Shown piece by piece: positions 35,950 to 44,070 of a DNA stretch of 64,000 bases. Made by a program: the position numbers and the translations under genes. The notes under the pieces are model-generated. The model saw only the letters and a list, made by a program, of their open reading frames with translations, did not search any database and had not been told where the DNA came from. Each line of letters starts with the position of its first letter. Position 1 is the stretch's first letter. Source of the DNA: Pseudomonadota bacterium (GTDB lineage: Bacteria; Pseudomonadota; Gammaproteobacteria; Steroidobacterales; Woeseiaceae); assembly GCA_022563255.1 (NCBI GenBank), contig JADFNS010000003.1, forward strand, positions 112,981-176,980, read 5' to 3'.

Positions 35950-37566
35950 ATGTACACGAGCTTTTTCGGTCTCAACGAAAAACCATTTTCGATAACGCCG
36001 GACCCGCGTTACCTCTTCATGAGTGAGCGGCACGGCGAAGCGCTTGCCCATCTTGTTTACGGCGTCACGGAAAGCGGTGGCTTTGTCCAGCTGACCGGCG
36101 AAGTTGGCACCGGCAAAACGACGCTCGTGCGCACCTTGTTGCTAAACCGCATCCCCGACAACGCCGACGTCGCCGTCATCCTCAATCCGCAGCTGACCGC
36201 ACATGAGTTTCTTGCGACGATTTGCGAGGAACTGGGTATTAAGGTACCGGACGACAAGAACAGCATGAAAGCGCTGACCGATGCGCTCAACCAACACCTC
36301 CTCGACGCACACGCCAACGGCCGGCGGACCATACTGGTCGTGGACGAGGCGCAGAATCTCGCTCCTGCGGTACTTGAACAGGTCAGGCTGCTCACCAATC
36401 TTGAGACCGCGAAACAAAAGCTGCTGCAGATCATTCTGATCGGCCAGCCTGAGCTGCGGGAATTGCTCGCGCGTAATGATCTGCGACAACTGGCGCAGCG
36501 CATCACGGGCCGCTATCACCTTGAACCACTCACACGCGAAGAAACTGCGCAATACGTCGAGCACCGATTACGTGTGGCAGGCGCTTTGGGTGAGGTTATC
36601 GACAGCGGCGCCAAAAAGGCCGTGTTCCGTCTTTCACAAGGCATACCGAGACTCATCAATGTTATTTGCGATCGCGCGCTCCTTGGCGCCTACACCCAGG
36701 AATCGCGGCGCGTAAACAGACGCCTGATCCGACAGGCGGCTAGCGAAGTTTCGGGCGAGCTCAATCAGGCACCTGCCTGGCAACGGTTCGCCATTGCCGC
36801 CGGCATCCTGGGAGCGGCCCTCGCCGCAACTTTTGTTTTGTCCGTGATCGAGAAAGAACCGGATACGGTCGACGCGCAAGCTGTCATTGCCCTGATTCCA
36901 TTGCCGGAGGAACCGGTCGTCGACGAGCCGACGCTGTCGGAGCAACTGTCGCTTGCGAGCGGACTTACCAACACTGACGTTGCGATGGCAACGCTGTTCG
37001 AGCTTTGGAATCTCGAGTACACGAGCAATGGACGCGATGGCTGCTTGCAAGCAGCCGCCGCCGGATTCTCCTGCCTGCATCAACGTGGTTCCTGGAACGG
37101 CCTCCGACAACTCAATCGACCGGCAATCCTGTCCGTCATCGACGCAAGCGGCGAAGCGCACGAAATTGTTTTGATAACGGCGTCCGACGACAGTGCGGAA
37201 CTGTCCATCGGCGGAATCGGCGTAACGCATCCGGTGAGCGCGGTAACCAGGCTCTGGTTCGGTGAGTACCTGTTGTTGTGGCGTCCTGTCGGGGGCGCGC
37301 CGATATCGCTGGGGGCAGGTTCGCGTGGCGTCGCCGTGGTCTGGTTGCGCGAAAGTCTTGCTGAAATCGACGATCGCTACCGCAGCACAATGGCAGACTC
37401 CGAGGAATACGACAGCGATCTCGATAATATCGTACGCCTGTTCCAGAGAGACCACCGTCTTGAGGTTGACGGGCTCGCGGGACCGCAGACGCAGATTATC
37501 ATCAACTCACTTCTTGGTGCGGACGGCACACCCCGGCTATCGTCACCACGTATCGCCAGGGATTAA
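35950..37566 (+). CDS. gspA: GspA/ExeA-type AAA+ ATPase with peptidoglycan-binding domain
   Basis: A 538-residue protein of the ExeA/GspA family. The N-terminal AAA+ domain has the typical start YTSFFGLNEKPFSITPDPRYLFMSERH, Walker A GEVGTGKTTL and Walker B TILVVDEAQNL. A membrane helix lies near residue 285 (FAIAAGILGAALAATFVLSVI). The periplasmic part ends with a peptidoglycan-binding repeat (VRLFQRDHRLEVDGLAGPQTQIII). With GspB it helps assemble the type II secretin through the cell wall. The secreton genes themselves are not in the window. It is 3 bases upstream of gspB. Confidence 0.9.
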   Translation: MYTSFFGLNEKPFSITPDPRYLFMSERHGEALAHLVYGVTESGGFVQLTGEVGTGKTTLVRTLLLNRIPDNADVAVILNPQLTAHEFLATICEELGIKVPDDKNSMKALTDALNQHLLDAHANGRRTILVVDEAQNLAPAVLEQVRLLTNLETAKQKLLQIILIGQPELRELLARNDLRQLAQRITGRYHLEPLTREETAQYVEHRLRVAGALGEVIDSGAKKAVFRLSQGIPRLINVICDRALLGAYTQESRRVNRRLIRQAASEVSGELNQAPAWQRFAIAAGILGAALAATFVLSVIEKEPDTVDAQAVIALIPLPEEPVVDEPTLSEQLSLASGLTNTDVAMATLFELWNLEYTSNGRDGCLQAAAAGFSCLHQRGSWNGLRQLNRPAILSVIDASGEAHEIVLITASDDSAELSIGGIGVTHPVSAVTRLWFGEYLLLWRPVGGAPISLGAGSRGVAVVWLRESLAEIDDRYRSTMADSEEYDSDLDNIVRLFQRDHRLEVDGLAGPQTQIIINSLLGADGTPRLSSPRIARD

Positions 37567-37569
37567 CGC

Positions 37570-38166
37570 ATGTCCATTATTCTCGACGCACTGCGAAAAT
37601 CAGAAAACGAAAGACAATCCGCAAGCCCCGTCGAGTTCGCGGCAATCCCCGGCAGTTCCGGCTCGCGAGCGATTCCTCGCTGGTTCTGGATTGTCGCTGT
37701 GCTGCTCGCGATAAACCTGATCGTACTCTTTGGCTTACTCCTGAGACCCGACAGTACTCCTGCAACGCCTGCGGCTGCTGAAGCGACGCTTGCAGGCAAT
37801 TCACATGATGAAGTACGACAGCCAAGTTTCGCGGCTCAGGTCACTGTCGCACGGCAGAATACGCCGGCCGAAACGGCTGCGCCCGTTGCGAATGGCGGTT
37901 CTGTCGAATACTCGCTGCCGACACGATCGGCCAGTACATTGCCGGGCATTCACGAGGTGCGCGCCCGTGGCGCCGTTACCGTTACTGACTTGCATCTCGA
38001 TATCCATGTCTATAGTGCATTGCCAGAAGACCGTTTCGTGTTCATCAACATGTCAAAGTATCGCGAGGGATCGTATCTGGATGAAGGTCCCGCCGTCATC
38101 GAAATAATTCCCGATGGGGTCGTGCTGGAGTATCAGGGCACCTCGTTCCTGTTGCCGCGCGAATAG
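37570..38166 (+). CDS. gspB: GspB-type general secretion protein
   Basis: A 198-residue protein starting MSIILDALRKSENERQ, the hallmark of GspB/ExeB. It then has a membrane helix (RWFWIVAVLLAINLIVLFGLLL, about 37-58), a Pro/Ala-rich linker, and a C-terminal GspB domain (VTVTDLHLDIHVYSALPEDRFVFINMSKYREGSYLDEGP). It forms an inner-membrane complex with the ATPase encoded immediately upstream, aiding secretin assembly. Confidence 0.9.
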   Translation: MSIILDALRKSENERQSASPVEFAAIPGSSGSRAIPRWFWIVAVLLAINLIVLFGLLLRPDSTPATPAAAEATLAGNSHDEVRQPSFAAQVTVARQNTPAETAAPVANGGSVEYSLPTRSASTLPGIHEVRARGAVTVTDLHLDIHVYSALPEDRFVFINMSKYREGSYLDEGPAVIEIIPDGVVLEYQGTSFLLPRE

Positions 38167-38179
38167 TCTTGACCGCTTT

Positions 38180-38851
38180 TCATGGCGGCCCCGGTACCTT
38201 AATCGTCTCGACTAAACCGACACCGTCGTTACGGGGGTTGTTTACTCGCCGGTCCACTGGCCAGGCCCGCAGTGGGGGCGTGCGCTCAGCTGCGCTGCTT
38301 AAATAATCGACGGCGCCCGACAACCATTCGTCCGCTGTACCGGGCTGCAAAATTACCGGCATACGGTGGTGCAACGGTTGCATGAATTCGTTTGCAGCCG
38401 TTGTTATCAGGGTGGTTGTCTGCAGAATTTCACCGGTTTTTTTGTCCTGCCAGCTTTCCCATAGCCCCGCCAGGGCGAACGGCTCGCCGCTGTCCAGTGA
38501 GATGAAATAGGGCGTCTTTACGTCGCCTGCCGCGTGCCATTCATAAAACCCGTCGGCAAGTACCAGGCAGCGGCGATGCTTGAACGCGGCGCGGTAGGAA
38601 GGCTTCTCGGCGACGGTTTCAGCACGAGCGTTGATCATCCGATTGCCGATTGCGGGATCCTTAGCCCAGAACGGCACGAGTCCCCAGCGCAACATGACGA
38701 GTTCACGATGCTGCTCCTCGTCATCGCGAACAGTCGCGACCGGTTGTGTGGGCGCTATATTGTAACGCGGCTCCAGAGCTGGCGCCCCGGCAACCCCGAA
38801 CAATGCCGCAGTCGCTTCACTGGGGGAGTAGAAAGCGAAACGGCCGCACAT
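38180..38851 (-). CDS. SRAP-family DNA-protein crosslink protein (YedK/HMCES-like)
   Basis: A 223-residue SOS-response-associated peptidase family protein. Catalytic Cys2 (MCGRFAFYS), the Asn of MINARAET, the Glu of DGFYEWHA and the His of LHHRMPVIL are all present. Family members form a thiazolidine link to abasic sites in single-stranded DNA and protect them. It starts 1 base after the yadH stop, so it is probably the third gene of that transcript. Confidence 0.93.
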   Translation of the reverse strand: MCGRFAFYSPSEATAALFGVAGAPALEPRYNIAPTQPVATVRDDEEQHRELVMLRWGLVPFWAKDPAIGNRMINARAETVAEKPSYRAAFKHRRCLVLADGFYEWHAAGDVKTPYFISLDSGEPFALAGLWESWQDKKTGEILQTTTLITTAANEFMQPLHHRMPVILQPGTADEWLSGAVDYLSSAAERTPPLRAWPVDRRVNNPRNDGVGLVETIKVPGPP

Positions 38852-38852
38852 T

Positions 38853-39626
38853 CTATTCGCGAATGCCGATGCCCTTTCGCATCAACCACACGCAGGCCGA
38901 AAACAAAAGAACGACGAAGACCACGAGAATTACGTACGCATGGCCAATGCTGATGTCCGACGTGCCGAGGATGCCGTAACGGAATGCGTTCACCATGTAG
39001 AGAATCGGATTGGCCCTGGAAACGTTTTGCCAGAATTCCGGCAACATGGAGATCGAATAAAATACGCCACCCAGATATGTCAATGGCGTCAGCACGAACG
39101 TTGGCACGATCGAGATATCGTCAAACTTTTTGGCGAACACGGCGTTGATGAATCCCGCCAGCGAAAACACGATTGACGACAGCAGTACAATCGAAATCAT
39201 GATCAGAGGGTGGGCGACCTCAAGCCGCGTAAAAAACAGCGCGACCACGGTCACAACCAAGCCGACAAGCAGCCCGCGCAGTACGCCTCCCGATACGTGT
39301 CCGACGATGATCGTTGCATTGGACATCGGCGATATCAGCATCTCCTCGATATGGCGACTGAACTTCGCGCCGAAGAACGACGACACGACATTGCCGTATG
39401 ACGTCGTGATGACCGACATCATTATCAGCCCCGGCGCGATGTATTGCATGTAATCGAAGCCGCCCATACTGCCGATGCGACGACCGATAAGATTGCCGAA
39501 AATGATGAAATACAGAGTCATTGTGATCGCGGGCGGCACAATTGTCTGCACCCAAATGCGCAATACGCGGATCATTTCCTTGCGGATGATGGTGCGCACA
39601 GCAACAAGATTCAGCGCGACGTTCAT
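38853..39626 (-). CDS. yadH: ABC-2 permease, YadH family
   Basis: A 257-residue inner-membrane permease (E. coli YadH 256) with six helices and the ABC-2 motif LTPLTYLGGVFYSISMLPEFWQNVSRANPILYMVNAFRYG. It forms an exporter with the ATPase encoded upstream, which it overlaps by four bases. The substrate of YadGH is not established. Confidence 0.9.
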   Translation of the reverse strand: MNVALNLVAVRTIIRKEMIRVLRIWVQTIVPPAITMTLYFIIFGNLIGRRIGSMGGFDYMQYIAPGLIMMSVITTSYGNVVSSFFGAKFSRHIEEMLISPMSNATIIVGHVSGGVLRGLLVGLVVTVVALFFTRLEVAHPLIMISIVLLSSIVFSLAGFINAVFAKKFDDISIVPTFVLTPLTYLGGVFYSISMLPEFWQNVSRANPILYMVNAFRYGILGTSDISIGHAYVILVVFVVLLFSACVWLMRKGIGIRE

Positions 39627-40558
39627 GCGACATTCTCCGCCGCATTGTGTTTGTTCTCGACGATGCGCATGAACAGCTCCTCAAGGCGATTCGTCTTGTT
39701 ACGTAAACTCACAACCTTGATGCCCTTCGCGCTAAGTTGCTCGAACAGATCATTGAGGTCACGGTCCGGTCCTTTCTCAACCTCCAGTTCACAGTCATCG
39801 CGCAACCATGTCTGGAAACCATCGAGTCGTGGCACTTCTGACAATTGATGGTCAAGACTGAGCACGAACACCTCTCGCTGCAATTTGCGCAATACGGTAC
39901 TCATCTTGGCATCTTCAATAATTTTGCCTTCATCGATGATGGCGATACGACGACACAGAGATTCGGCTTCTTCAAGATAATGGGTGGTCAGAATAATCGT
40001 GGTGCCGGCTGCGTTAATTTTCCGCAGGTAATCCCACATCGACCTGCGTATTTCGATATCGACGCCCGCGGTCGGCTCATCGAGTATCAGCAATCTGGGT
40101 TCGTGAACGAGCGCCCTGGCGATCATCAGGCGACGCTTCATGCCACCGGACAAGGTGCGCGAGATATCGTTGCGCCGGTCCCATAGCTGGACGGCGCGCA
40201 GGTATTTCTCGACTCGGCGCCTCGCGACTTCGCCGCCAAGACCATAGTAACCCGCTTGATTGCTTACAATATTGCCGACCGTATCCCAGAGATTGAGATT
40301 TATCTCCTGCGGCACGAGCCCCAGGCACGACTTGGCGGCCTCGAGGTCCGTATCGATACTGTGGCCAAAGATCTCAACTTCGCCGCCCGACTTATTTACG
40401 AGCGAACTGATAATGCCGATAGCCGTGGTCTTGCCGGCGCCGTTAGGACCGAGCAACGCGTAAAATTCGCCAGCTTCCACCACCAGATCGATGCCCTTGA
40501 GGGCCTGGTTGCCCTGCTTGTAGGTCTTGGAAAGGTTTTTGATGGTGAGAGCACGCAT
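39623..40558 (-). CDS. yadG: ABC transporter ATP-binding protein, YadG family
   Basis: A 311-residue ATPase (E. coli YadG 308): Walker A GPNGAGKTTAI, Q-loop LVPQEINL, signature TLSGGMKRRLMIA, Walker B RLLILDEPTAGVD and switch THYLEEAE. A C-terminal ~80-residue extension follows the nucleotide-binding domain, as in YadG. It is the first gene of the yadG–yadH–SRAP set. Confidence 0.92.
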   Translation of the reverse strand: MRALTIKNLSKTYKQGNQALKGIDLVVEAGEFYALLGPNGAGKTTAIGIISSLVNKSGGEVEIFGHSIDTDLEAAKSCLGLVPQEINLNLWDTVGNIVSNQAGYYGLGGEVARRRVEKYLRAVQLWDRRNDISRTLSGGMKRRLMIARALVHEPRLLILDEPTAGVDIEIRRSMWDYLRKINAAGTTIILTTHYLEEAESLCRRIAIIDEGKIIEDAKMSTVLRKLQREVFVLSLDHQLSEVPRLDGFQTWLRDDCELEVEKGPDRDLNDLFEQLSAKGIKVVSLRNKTNRLEELFMRIVENKHNAAENVA

Positions 40559-40594
40559 AAGGCCGCGTATTGTACCCGCGCGGCTCCATCAACG

Positions 40595-41233
40595 TCACAC
40601 CTTCTTGCGGCGGATTCTTGTCATTTTTCGCTCGGCAATTTTGAGCCTGGGACGCGCCATTCTGCAGGCTGCGGCTGGCAGACGAATGTATTGCTCGGAA
40701 CCGGTGCGAGTCAGCAACGACTGCAAGACTACCAGATGAGAAGAGTGACGCACTCTCGAGCTGGAGCTGGTACCTGCCCCCAGCAATCGGTGACCCGAAT
40801 CTTCCTGGTCGTCCAGACGCGATTTCATCAGGTCACTTCGCGCCCCGACCCTGTCCAGCAACGTCACCAGGGGAAAGCTTATAAGCTTCTCACACCACGC
40901 GATGGTCGCACCGCTGATGACGCGAGCGGCGTACGGATTGCGGCGCGCAAGTTGCCACAGGAAGCCGATGGCCGCCGATTGTATGCCGCGTAATTCGATG
41001 TCGTTCAATTCCGGGGCGGCCATCAGGTCACCCTGCCGGCCATCGGCCAACGCTCTCTCCCACCAGTCCAGATCATTTTCCCTTATAGAAAACAACAGGA
41101 ACGGCGCGGCGGCCAGCCGCCCTCGCTGTGGACCCTTCAGTTCGCTGCTTGCCTCGAGAAATGCCGTGTTGAGCGCCAGGACATTCGCGTAATCGTCAGG
41201 GCCCGGACCCGGAAATTCGGTGGAAAATTCCAT
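40595..41233 (-). CDS. conserved-looking protein of unknown function
   Basis: A 212-residue, basic, mainly helical soluble protein (MEFSTEFPGPGPDDYANVLALNTAFLEAS... FLWQLARRNPYAARVISGATIAWCEKLISFPLVTLLDRVGAR), ending in a strongly basic tail (RMARPRLKIAERKMTRIRRKKV). I do not recognise the family. ATG 41231-41233 follows AAGAGAG at good spacing; the open frame continues upstream into the control region but without similarity. It is divergent from the dioxygenase/kinase pair and shares its 130-base control region. The basic tail suggests nucleic-acid or ribosome contact, which is only a guess. Confidence 0.65.
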   Translation of the reverse strand: MEFSTEFPGPGPDDYANVLALNTAFLEASSELKGPQRGRLAAAPFLLFSIRENDLDWWERALADGRQGDLMAAPELNDIELRGIQSAAIGFLWQLARRNPYAARVISGATIAWCEKLISFPLVTLLDRVGARSDLMKSRLDDQEDSGHRLLGAGTSSSSRVRHSSHLVVLQSLLTRTGSEQYIRLPAAACRMARPRLKIAERKMTRIRRKKV

Positions 41234-41295
41234 ATAAGCTCTCTTTGCGATGTGTTTTTCGCCCGTTTCTGTATTTACTATATTTTGTACTATTC

Positions 41296-41340
41296 GACCA
41301 TGTATGGATGTTATAGGGTAGGGTAATACTATATATGGTC
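41296..41340. promoter_or_regulatory. operator-like paired boxes before the dioxygenase operon
   Basis: GACCATGTATGG (41296-41307) faces ACTATATATGGTC (41328-41340), the reverse complement of GACCATATATAGT. These are two inverted, nearly identical boxes about three helical turns apart in the AT-rich gap between two divergent genes. A third copy lies at 42156-42170. They look like binding sites of one regulator; no regulator gene is adjacent. Confidence 0.5.
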
Positions 41341-41364
41341 TTTTTCTATCATAAAGGATAAGAA

Positions 41365-41424
41365 ATGAGGTTAACGGATGATCGGTATTCAGGGGAACGC
41401 AGCCAGTTCGAGCTGGCAAAGTGA
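41365..41424 (+). CDS. 19-residue leader peptide coupled to the dioxygenase gene
   Basis: ATG 41365 follows AAGGAT at an ideal seven bases. It opens a short frame, MRLTDDRYSGERSQFELAK, whose TGA overlaps the GTG start of the dioxygenase as GTGA. The dioxygenase GTG has no ribosome site of its own, so translation is probably carried over from this peptide. The peptide has no run of a single amino acid and no attenuator hairpin was seen. Alternatively a one-base error separates a true N-terminal extension of the dioxygenase. Confidence 0.45.
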   Translation: MRLTDDRYSGERSQFELAK

Positions 41425-42167
41425 TTACCGTTGACTCTGATATAGGTAGCAGCATTGAGCAGGCTCACTATGCACTGGTTCCGTCTCACGAATTCTCATT
41501 TGCCCCAGAATTGCGGAAATCCGCTGAACTCTTCCGGGATGATTGGGAGCAATTGGAAACGGATCCCTACATGGCCGACGGTGGCAGCTACCGATTGCGG
41601 CGATATGGCTTGTACGACCTCTCCGGTGCGACCGGTCAGTTGACCCACATTTCAGACGCGTCCTTCTATCAAAGCAGCAGCACCAATCCTCTCAACGGCG
41701 GCACGCACAGACGCTTCGCAGCGATGGCAGCCAAAACCATCGATAACACGTTTTTGCACGAACTCATCCTGTTTGACCTTGAGCAGCTGACATCGAACAA
41801 ATTCGTCACAGACGACTGGCTCATCGGTGTTCACCAGATCCGGATACTCGCCACTACCGGCGTCCCGGGGAGCCCCACGCCCGAGGGCATTCATCGCGAC
41901 GACGAAACCTATACTTCGCAACACCTGATCACTCGCCACAACATTGCTGGCGGCATCAACTACTTTTACGGCCATGGCCCGGAGCCGACAGGACATCCTA
42001 AAACTGTCTGGAAACAACAGTCCTACTTCGACTCGTATTATTTCGACCGCTCGCTATGGCACAGCGTTTCGCCTATTTTGGCCGATAAGTGCGACAGTCG
42101 TGGACACAGAGATGTCCTCCTCATTGATTTCGTGAAATCAGATATGGTTGTTTCTGACCATATATAG
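41421..42167 (+). CDS. 2OG-Fe(II) dioxygenase of the amino-acid hydroxylase family (PF10014-like)
   Basis: A 248-residue iron/2-oxoglutarate oxygenase. The facial triad is H158 and D160 in EGIHRDDETYTSQHL with H214 in SLWHSVSPI, and R230 in RGHRDVLLIDF would bind 2-oxoglutarate. The segment RHNIAGGINYFYG and the overall order match the family that includes L-isoleucine 4-hydroxylase, which acts on free amino acids. The GTG start overlaps the leader peptide stop. The next gene, a homoserine-kinase-like protein, begins 1 base after the stop, so both are made from one message. A hydroxylated free amino acid as product is an inference. Confidence 0.8.
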   Translation: MITVDSDIGSSIEQAHYALVPSHEFSFAPELRKSAELFRDDWEQLETDPYMADGGSYRLRRYGLYDLSGATGQLTHISDASFYQSSSTNPLNGGTHRRFAAMAAKTIDNTFLHELILFDLEQLTSNKFVTDDWLIGVHQIRILATTGVPGSPTPEGIHRDDETYTSQHLITRHNIAGGINYFYGHGPEPTGHPKTVWKQQSYFDSYYFDRSLWHSVSPILADKCDSRGHRDVLLIDFVKSDMVVSDHI

Positions 42168-42170
42168 TAT
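42156..42170. repeat. 15-bp inverted repeat partner at dioxygenase/kinase junction
   Basis: GACCATATATAGTAT here is the exact reverse complement of 41326-41340 upstream of the dioxygenase. It covers the dioxygenase stop codon and the first bases of the kinase start. The two copies flank the dioxygenase gene in opposite orientation, as an intragenic operator or a mobile cassette scar would. Confidence 0.6.
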
Positions 42171-43107
42171 GGCCGTTTACGCTCTTCTGGACAGGACCGC
42201 GATCGAGGACCTGGCTCATCGCTTCGGCATCGACGACATGACGGATTTCCAGGCCATGGACGGCGGCAGCGAAAACACCAACTATCGCATTGCAACGAGC
42301 TCAGGCGATTACGTTCTGACGATTTGCGATCAGAAATCGTTGCAGCACACCACCCGGCTCGCAAGCATATTGGTCTATTTGTCCGACCACGGCATTCGCA
42401 CCTCAAGAGTCGTCTCGCCGCCAGATGAGCCGATCGTCGTATTGCACGATGACAAACCTGTCATGTTGAAGCGCCATATCGACGGGGAAATAAGATCGAA
42501 CCTGAGCGGAAATATACTGCTTCAGTTGGGCGAAGAAATGTCTCGATTGCACCAGCTTCCCGCACCTTCCTACTTACCCGAATCGTTTTCCTACGGTCGG
42601 AACTATTTCTCGCAAGTGACGGATTCCGATCTTGATCACAGTTACGTCGACTGGCTGGCGGAGAAGAGTGATTATTTGGCAAAACACATTCCCGGAAGTC
42701 TGCCGCTGGCGCTCATTCACGGTGACCTTTTTTTCGACAATGTGATCGTCCGGGACGATGAGCTTATGGCACTCATCGATTTCGAAGAAGCGTGCCACTA
42801 CTACCGCAACTTCGATCTGGGAATGGCGATTATCGGTTCCTGCCGGGAAGATCAAACTATCTCGTTCGCAAAAGCTCGCAGTCTCGTACGCGGCTACCAG
42901 AAAGAGATAACGCTGCAGCCGGCGGAACAAGAATCCCTGCAAGCCTTCGCTGTGTATGCGGCCGTAGCCACGTCGTTTTGGCGCTTCAGGCATTACAATC
43001 TACGCAGACCGGATCCCGCTCTCTTCGACAGACATGTTGAAATGCAGGCCCTTGCGGATACCATTTCCGCGTACCCGGATTCGAGTTTCGCGGAGTTGTT
43101 CGAATAA
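42169..43107 (+). CDS. homoserine kinase type II-like phosphotransferase
   Basis: A 312-residue kinase of the aminoglycoside-phosphotransferase fold, closest to the Pseudomonas-type ThrB (about 316 residues). It has MDGGSENTNYRIATSSGDYVLTI at the N-terminus, ATP-site lysine VMLKRHIDG, catalytic loop LALIHGDLFFDNVIV and metal site LIDFEEACHYYRNFDLGMAI, with QLGEEMSRLHQLP between. ThrB of this class phosphorylates L-homoserine for threonine synthesis. Its fusion into one operon with an amino-acid dioxygenase opens the possibility that it acts on a hydroxylated amino acid. ATG 42169 is used; a TTG at 42148 would overlap the dioxygenase. No thrC or asd is nearby, so thrB is not asserted as symbol. 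Confidence 0.82.
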   Translation: MAVYALLDRTAIEDLAHRFGIDDMTDFQAMDGGSENTNYRIATSSGDYVLTICDQKSLQHTTRLASILVYLSDHGIRTSRVVSPPDEPIVVLHDDKPVMLKRHIDGEIRSNLSGNILLQLGEEMSRLHQLPAPSYLPESFSYGRNYFSQVTDSDLDHSYVDWLAEKSDYLAKHIPGSLPLALIHGDLFFDNVIVRDDELMALIDFEEACHYYRNFDLGMAIIGSCREDQTISFAKARSLVRGYQKEITLQPAEQESLQAFAVYAAVATSFWRFRHYNLRRPDPALFDRHVEMQALADTISAYPDSSFAELFE

Positions 43108-43168
43108 ATCGTCTCTCCTGCCTGTCAGATCAGTGGTCATATTCCATAGTGCGCTACACTGCGTCGCC

Positions 43169-44068
43169 ATGGAAAATTACAACGTATTTGCCGGCGCGTT
43201 CGTCGATCGCAGCGGCGAGCGACGCAAGGACGCTGCCTGGCTGAATGCAGCGCTGCAAAACACGGATACGCGGTTCGTGCCGGTGTGGGGTGATCGTTGC
43301 CTGGTTGGCGGCGACCCATTGCATGCGGTGCTGCTGCATCGCCGTCAGATTGAGAATTTTGTTGACGAGCACAATCTGATTTTCCTCGGCCTGTTCCGCG
43401 GCGAGGCGGCCTTTGCCGTTCCTATCGATGCCGAGGTCGACCCTCCTTACGCCGAGCTTGGCGAATTTCAGGATCTGCGTTACCTCGGTGAAGTACTGCC
43501 CCCGGATGAGGCCAATCTCGCCGCGCATGCCCGAGCGCTGGTCCTGTGGCACGCCTCGCAGCTGTTCTGCGGCGTCTGCGGTTCGTCCGCGCGGCCCGTG
43601 ACGGGCGGCAACTCCCGCATTTGCCTGAACTCCGATTGCGCCCGCGAGATCTTTCCGCGTGTTGACCCCGCCATCATCGTGCTGGTCGCCAACGGCGACC
43701 GCTGTTTGCTCGGGCGATCGGCGAAGTGGCCGGACAGCCTTTATTCGACGATCGCCGGCTTCGTGGAACCCGGGGAGAGCCCTGAAGACGCTGTGCGTCG
43801 GGAAGTCTACGAGGAAACCAACGTAAAAGTCGCCAGCGTTAGCTATCACAGTTCGCAGCCGTGGCCATTCCCGTCATCGCTCATGCTTGGCTTCTTCGCC
43901 GCAGCTGACACCGAACACGCCGACGACATTGTCCTCAACGACGGCGAACTCGAGGACGCGCAGTGGTTTACACGCAAACAACTGCGATCGGGCTTTCCGA
44001 AGCTGCCTTTTCGCATATCGATCGCCCGCAGGCTCGTTGACGAGTGGATCGATCTCGATTCTAAATAA
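43169..44068 (+). CDS. nudC: NAD(+) diphosphatase / RNA decapping hydrolase NudC
   Basis: A 299-residue Nudix hydrolase. It has a zinc ribbon CGVCGSS...CLNSDCA, the Nudix box GFVEPGESPEDAVRREVYEETNV and the NudC signature SSQPWPFPSSLMLGFFA. It splits NAD(H) and removes NAD caps from RNA. ATG 43169 gives the family N-terminus; the open frame runs further upstream across the kinase end. The next gene begins after 2 bases. Confidence 0.95.
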   Translation: MENYNVFAGAFVDRSGERRKDAAWLNAALQNTDTRFVPVWGDRCLVGGDPLHAVLLHRRQIENFVDEHNLIFLGLFRGEAAFAVPIDAEVDPPYAELGEFQDLRYLGEVLPPDEANLAAHARALVLWHASQLFCGVCGSSARPVTGGNSRICLNSDCAREIFPRVDPAIIVLVANGDRCLLGRSAKWPDSLYSTIAGFVEPGESPEDAVRREVYEETNVKVASVSYHSSQPWPFPSSLMLGFFAAADTEHADDIVLNDGELEDAQWFTRKQLRSGFPKLPFRISIARRLVDEWIDLDSK

Positions 44069-44070
44069 CG

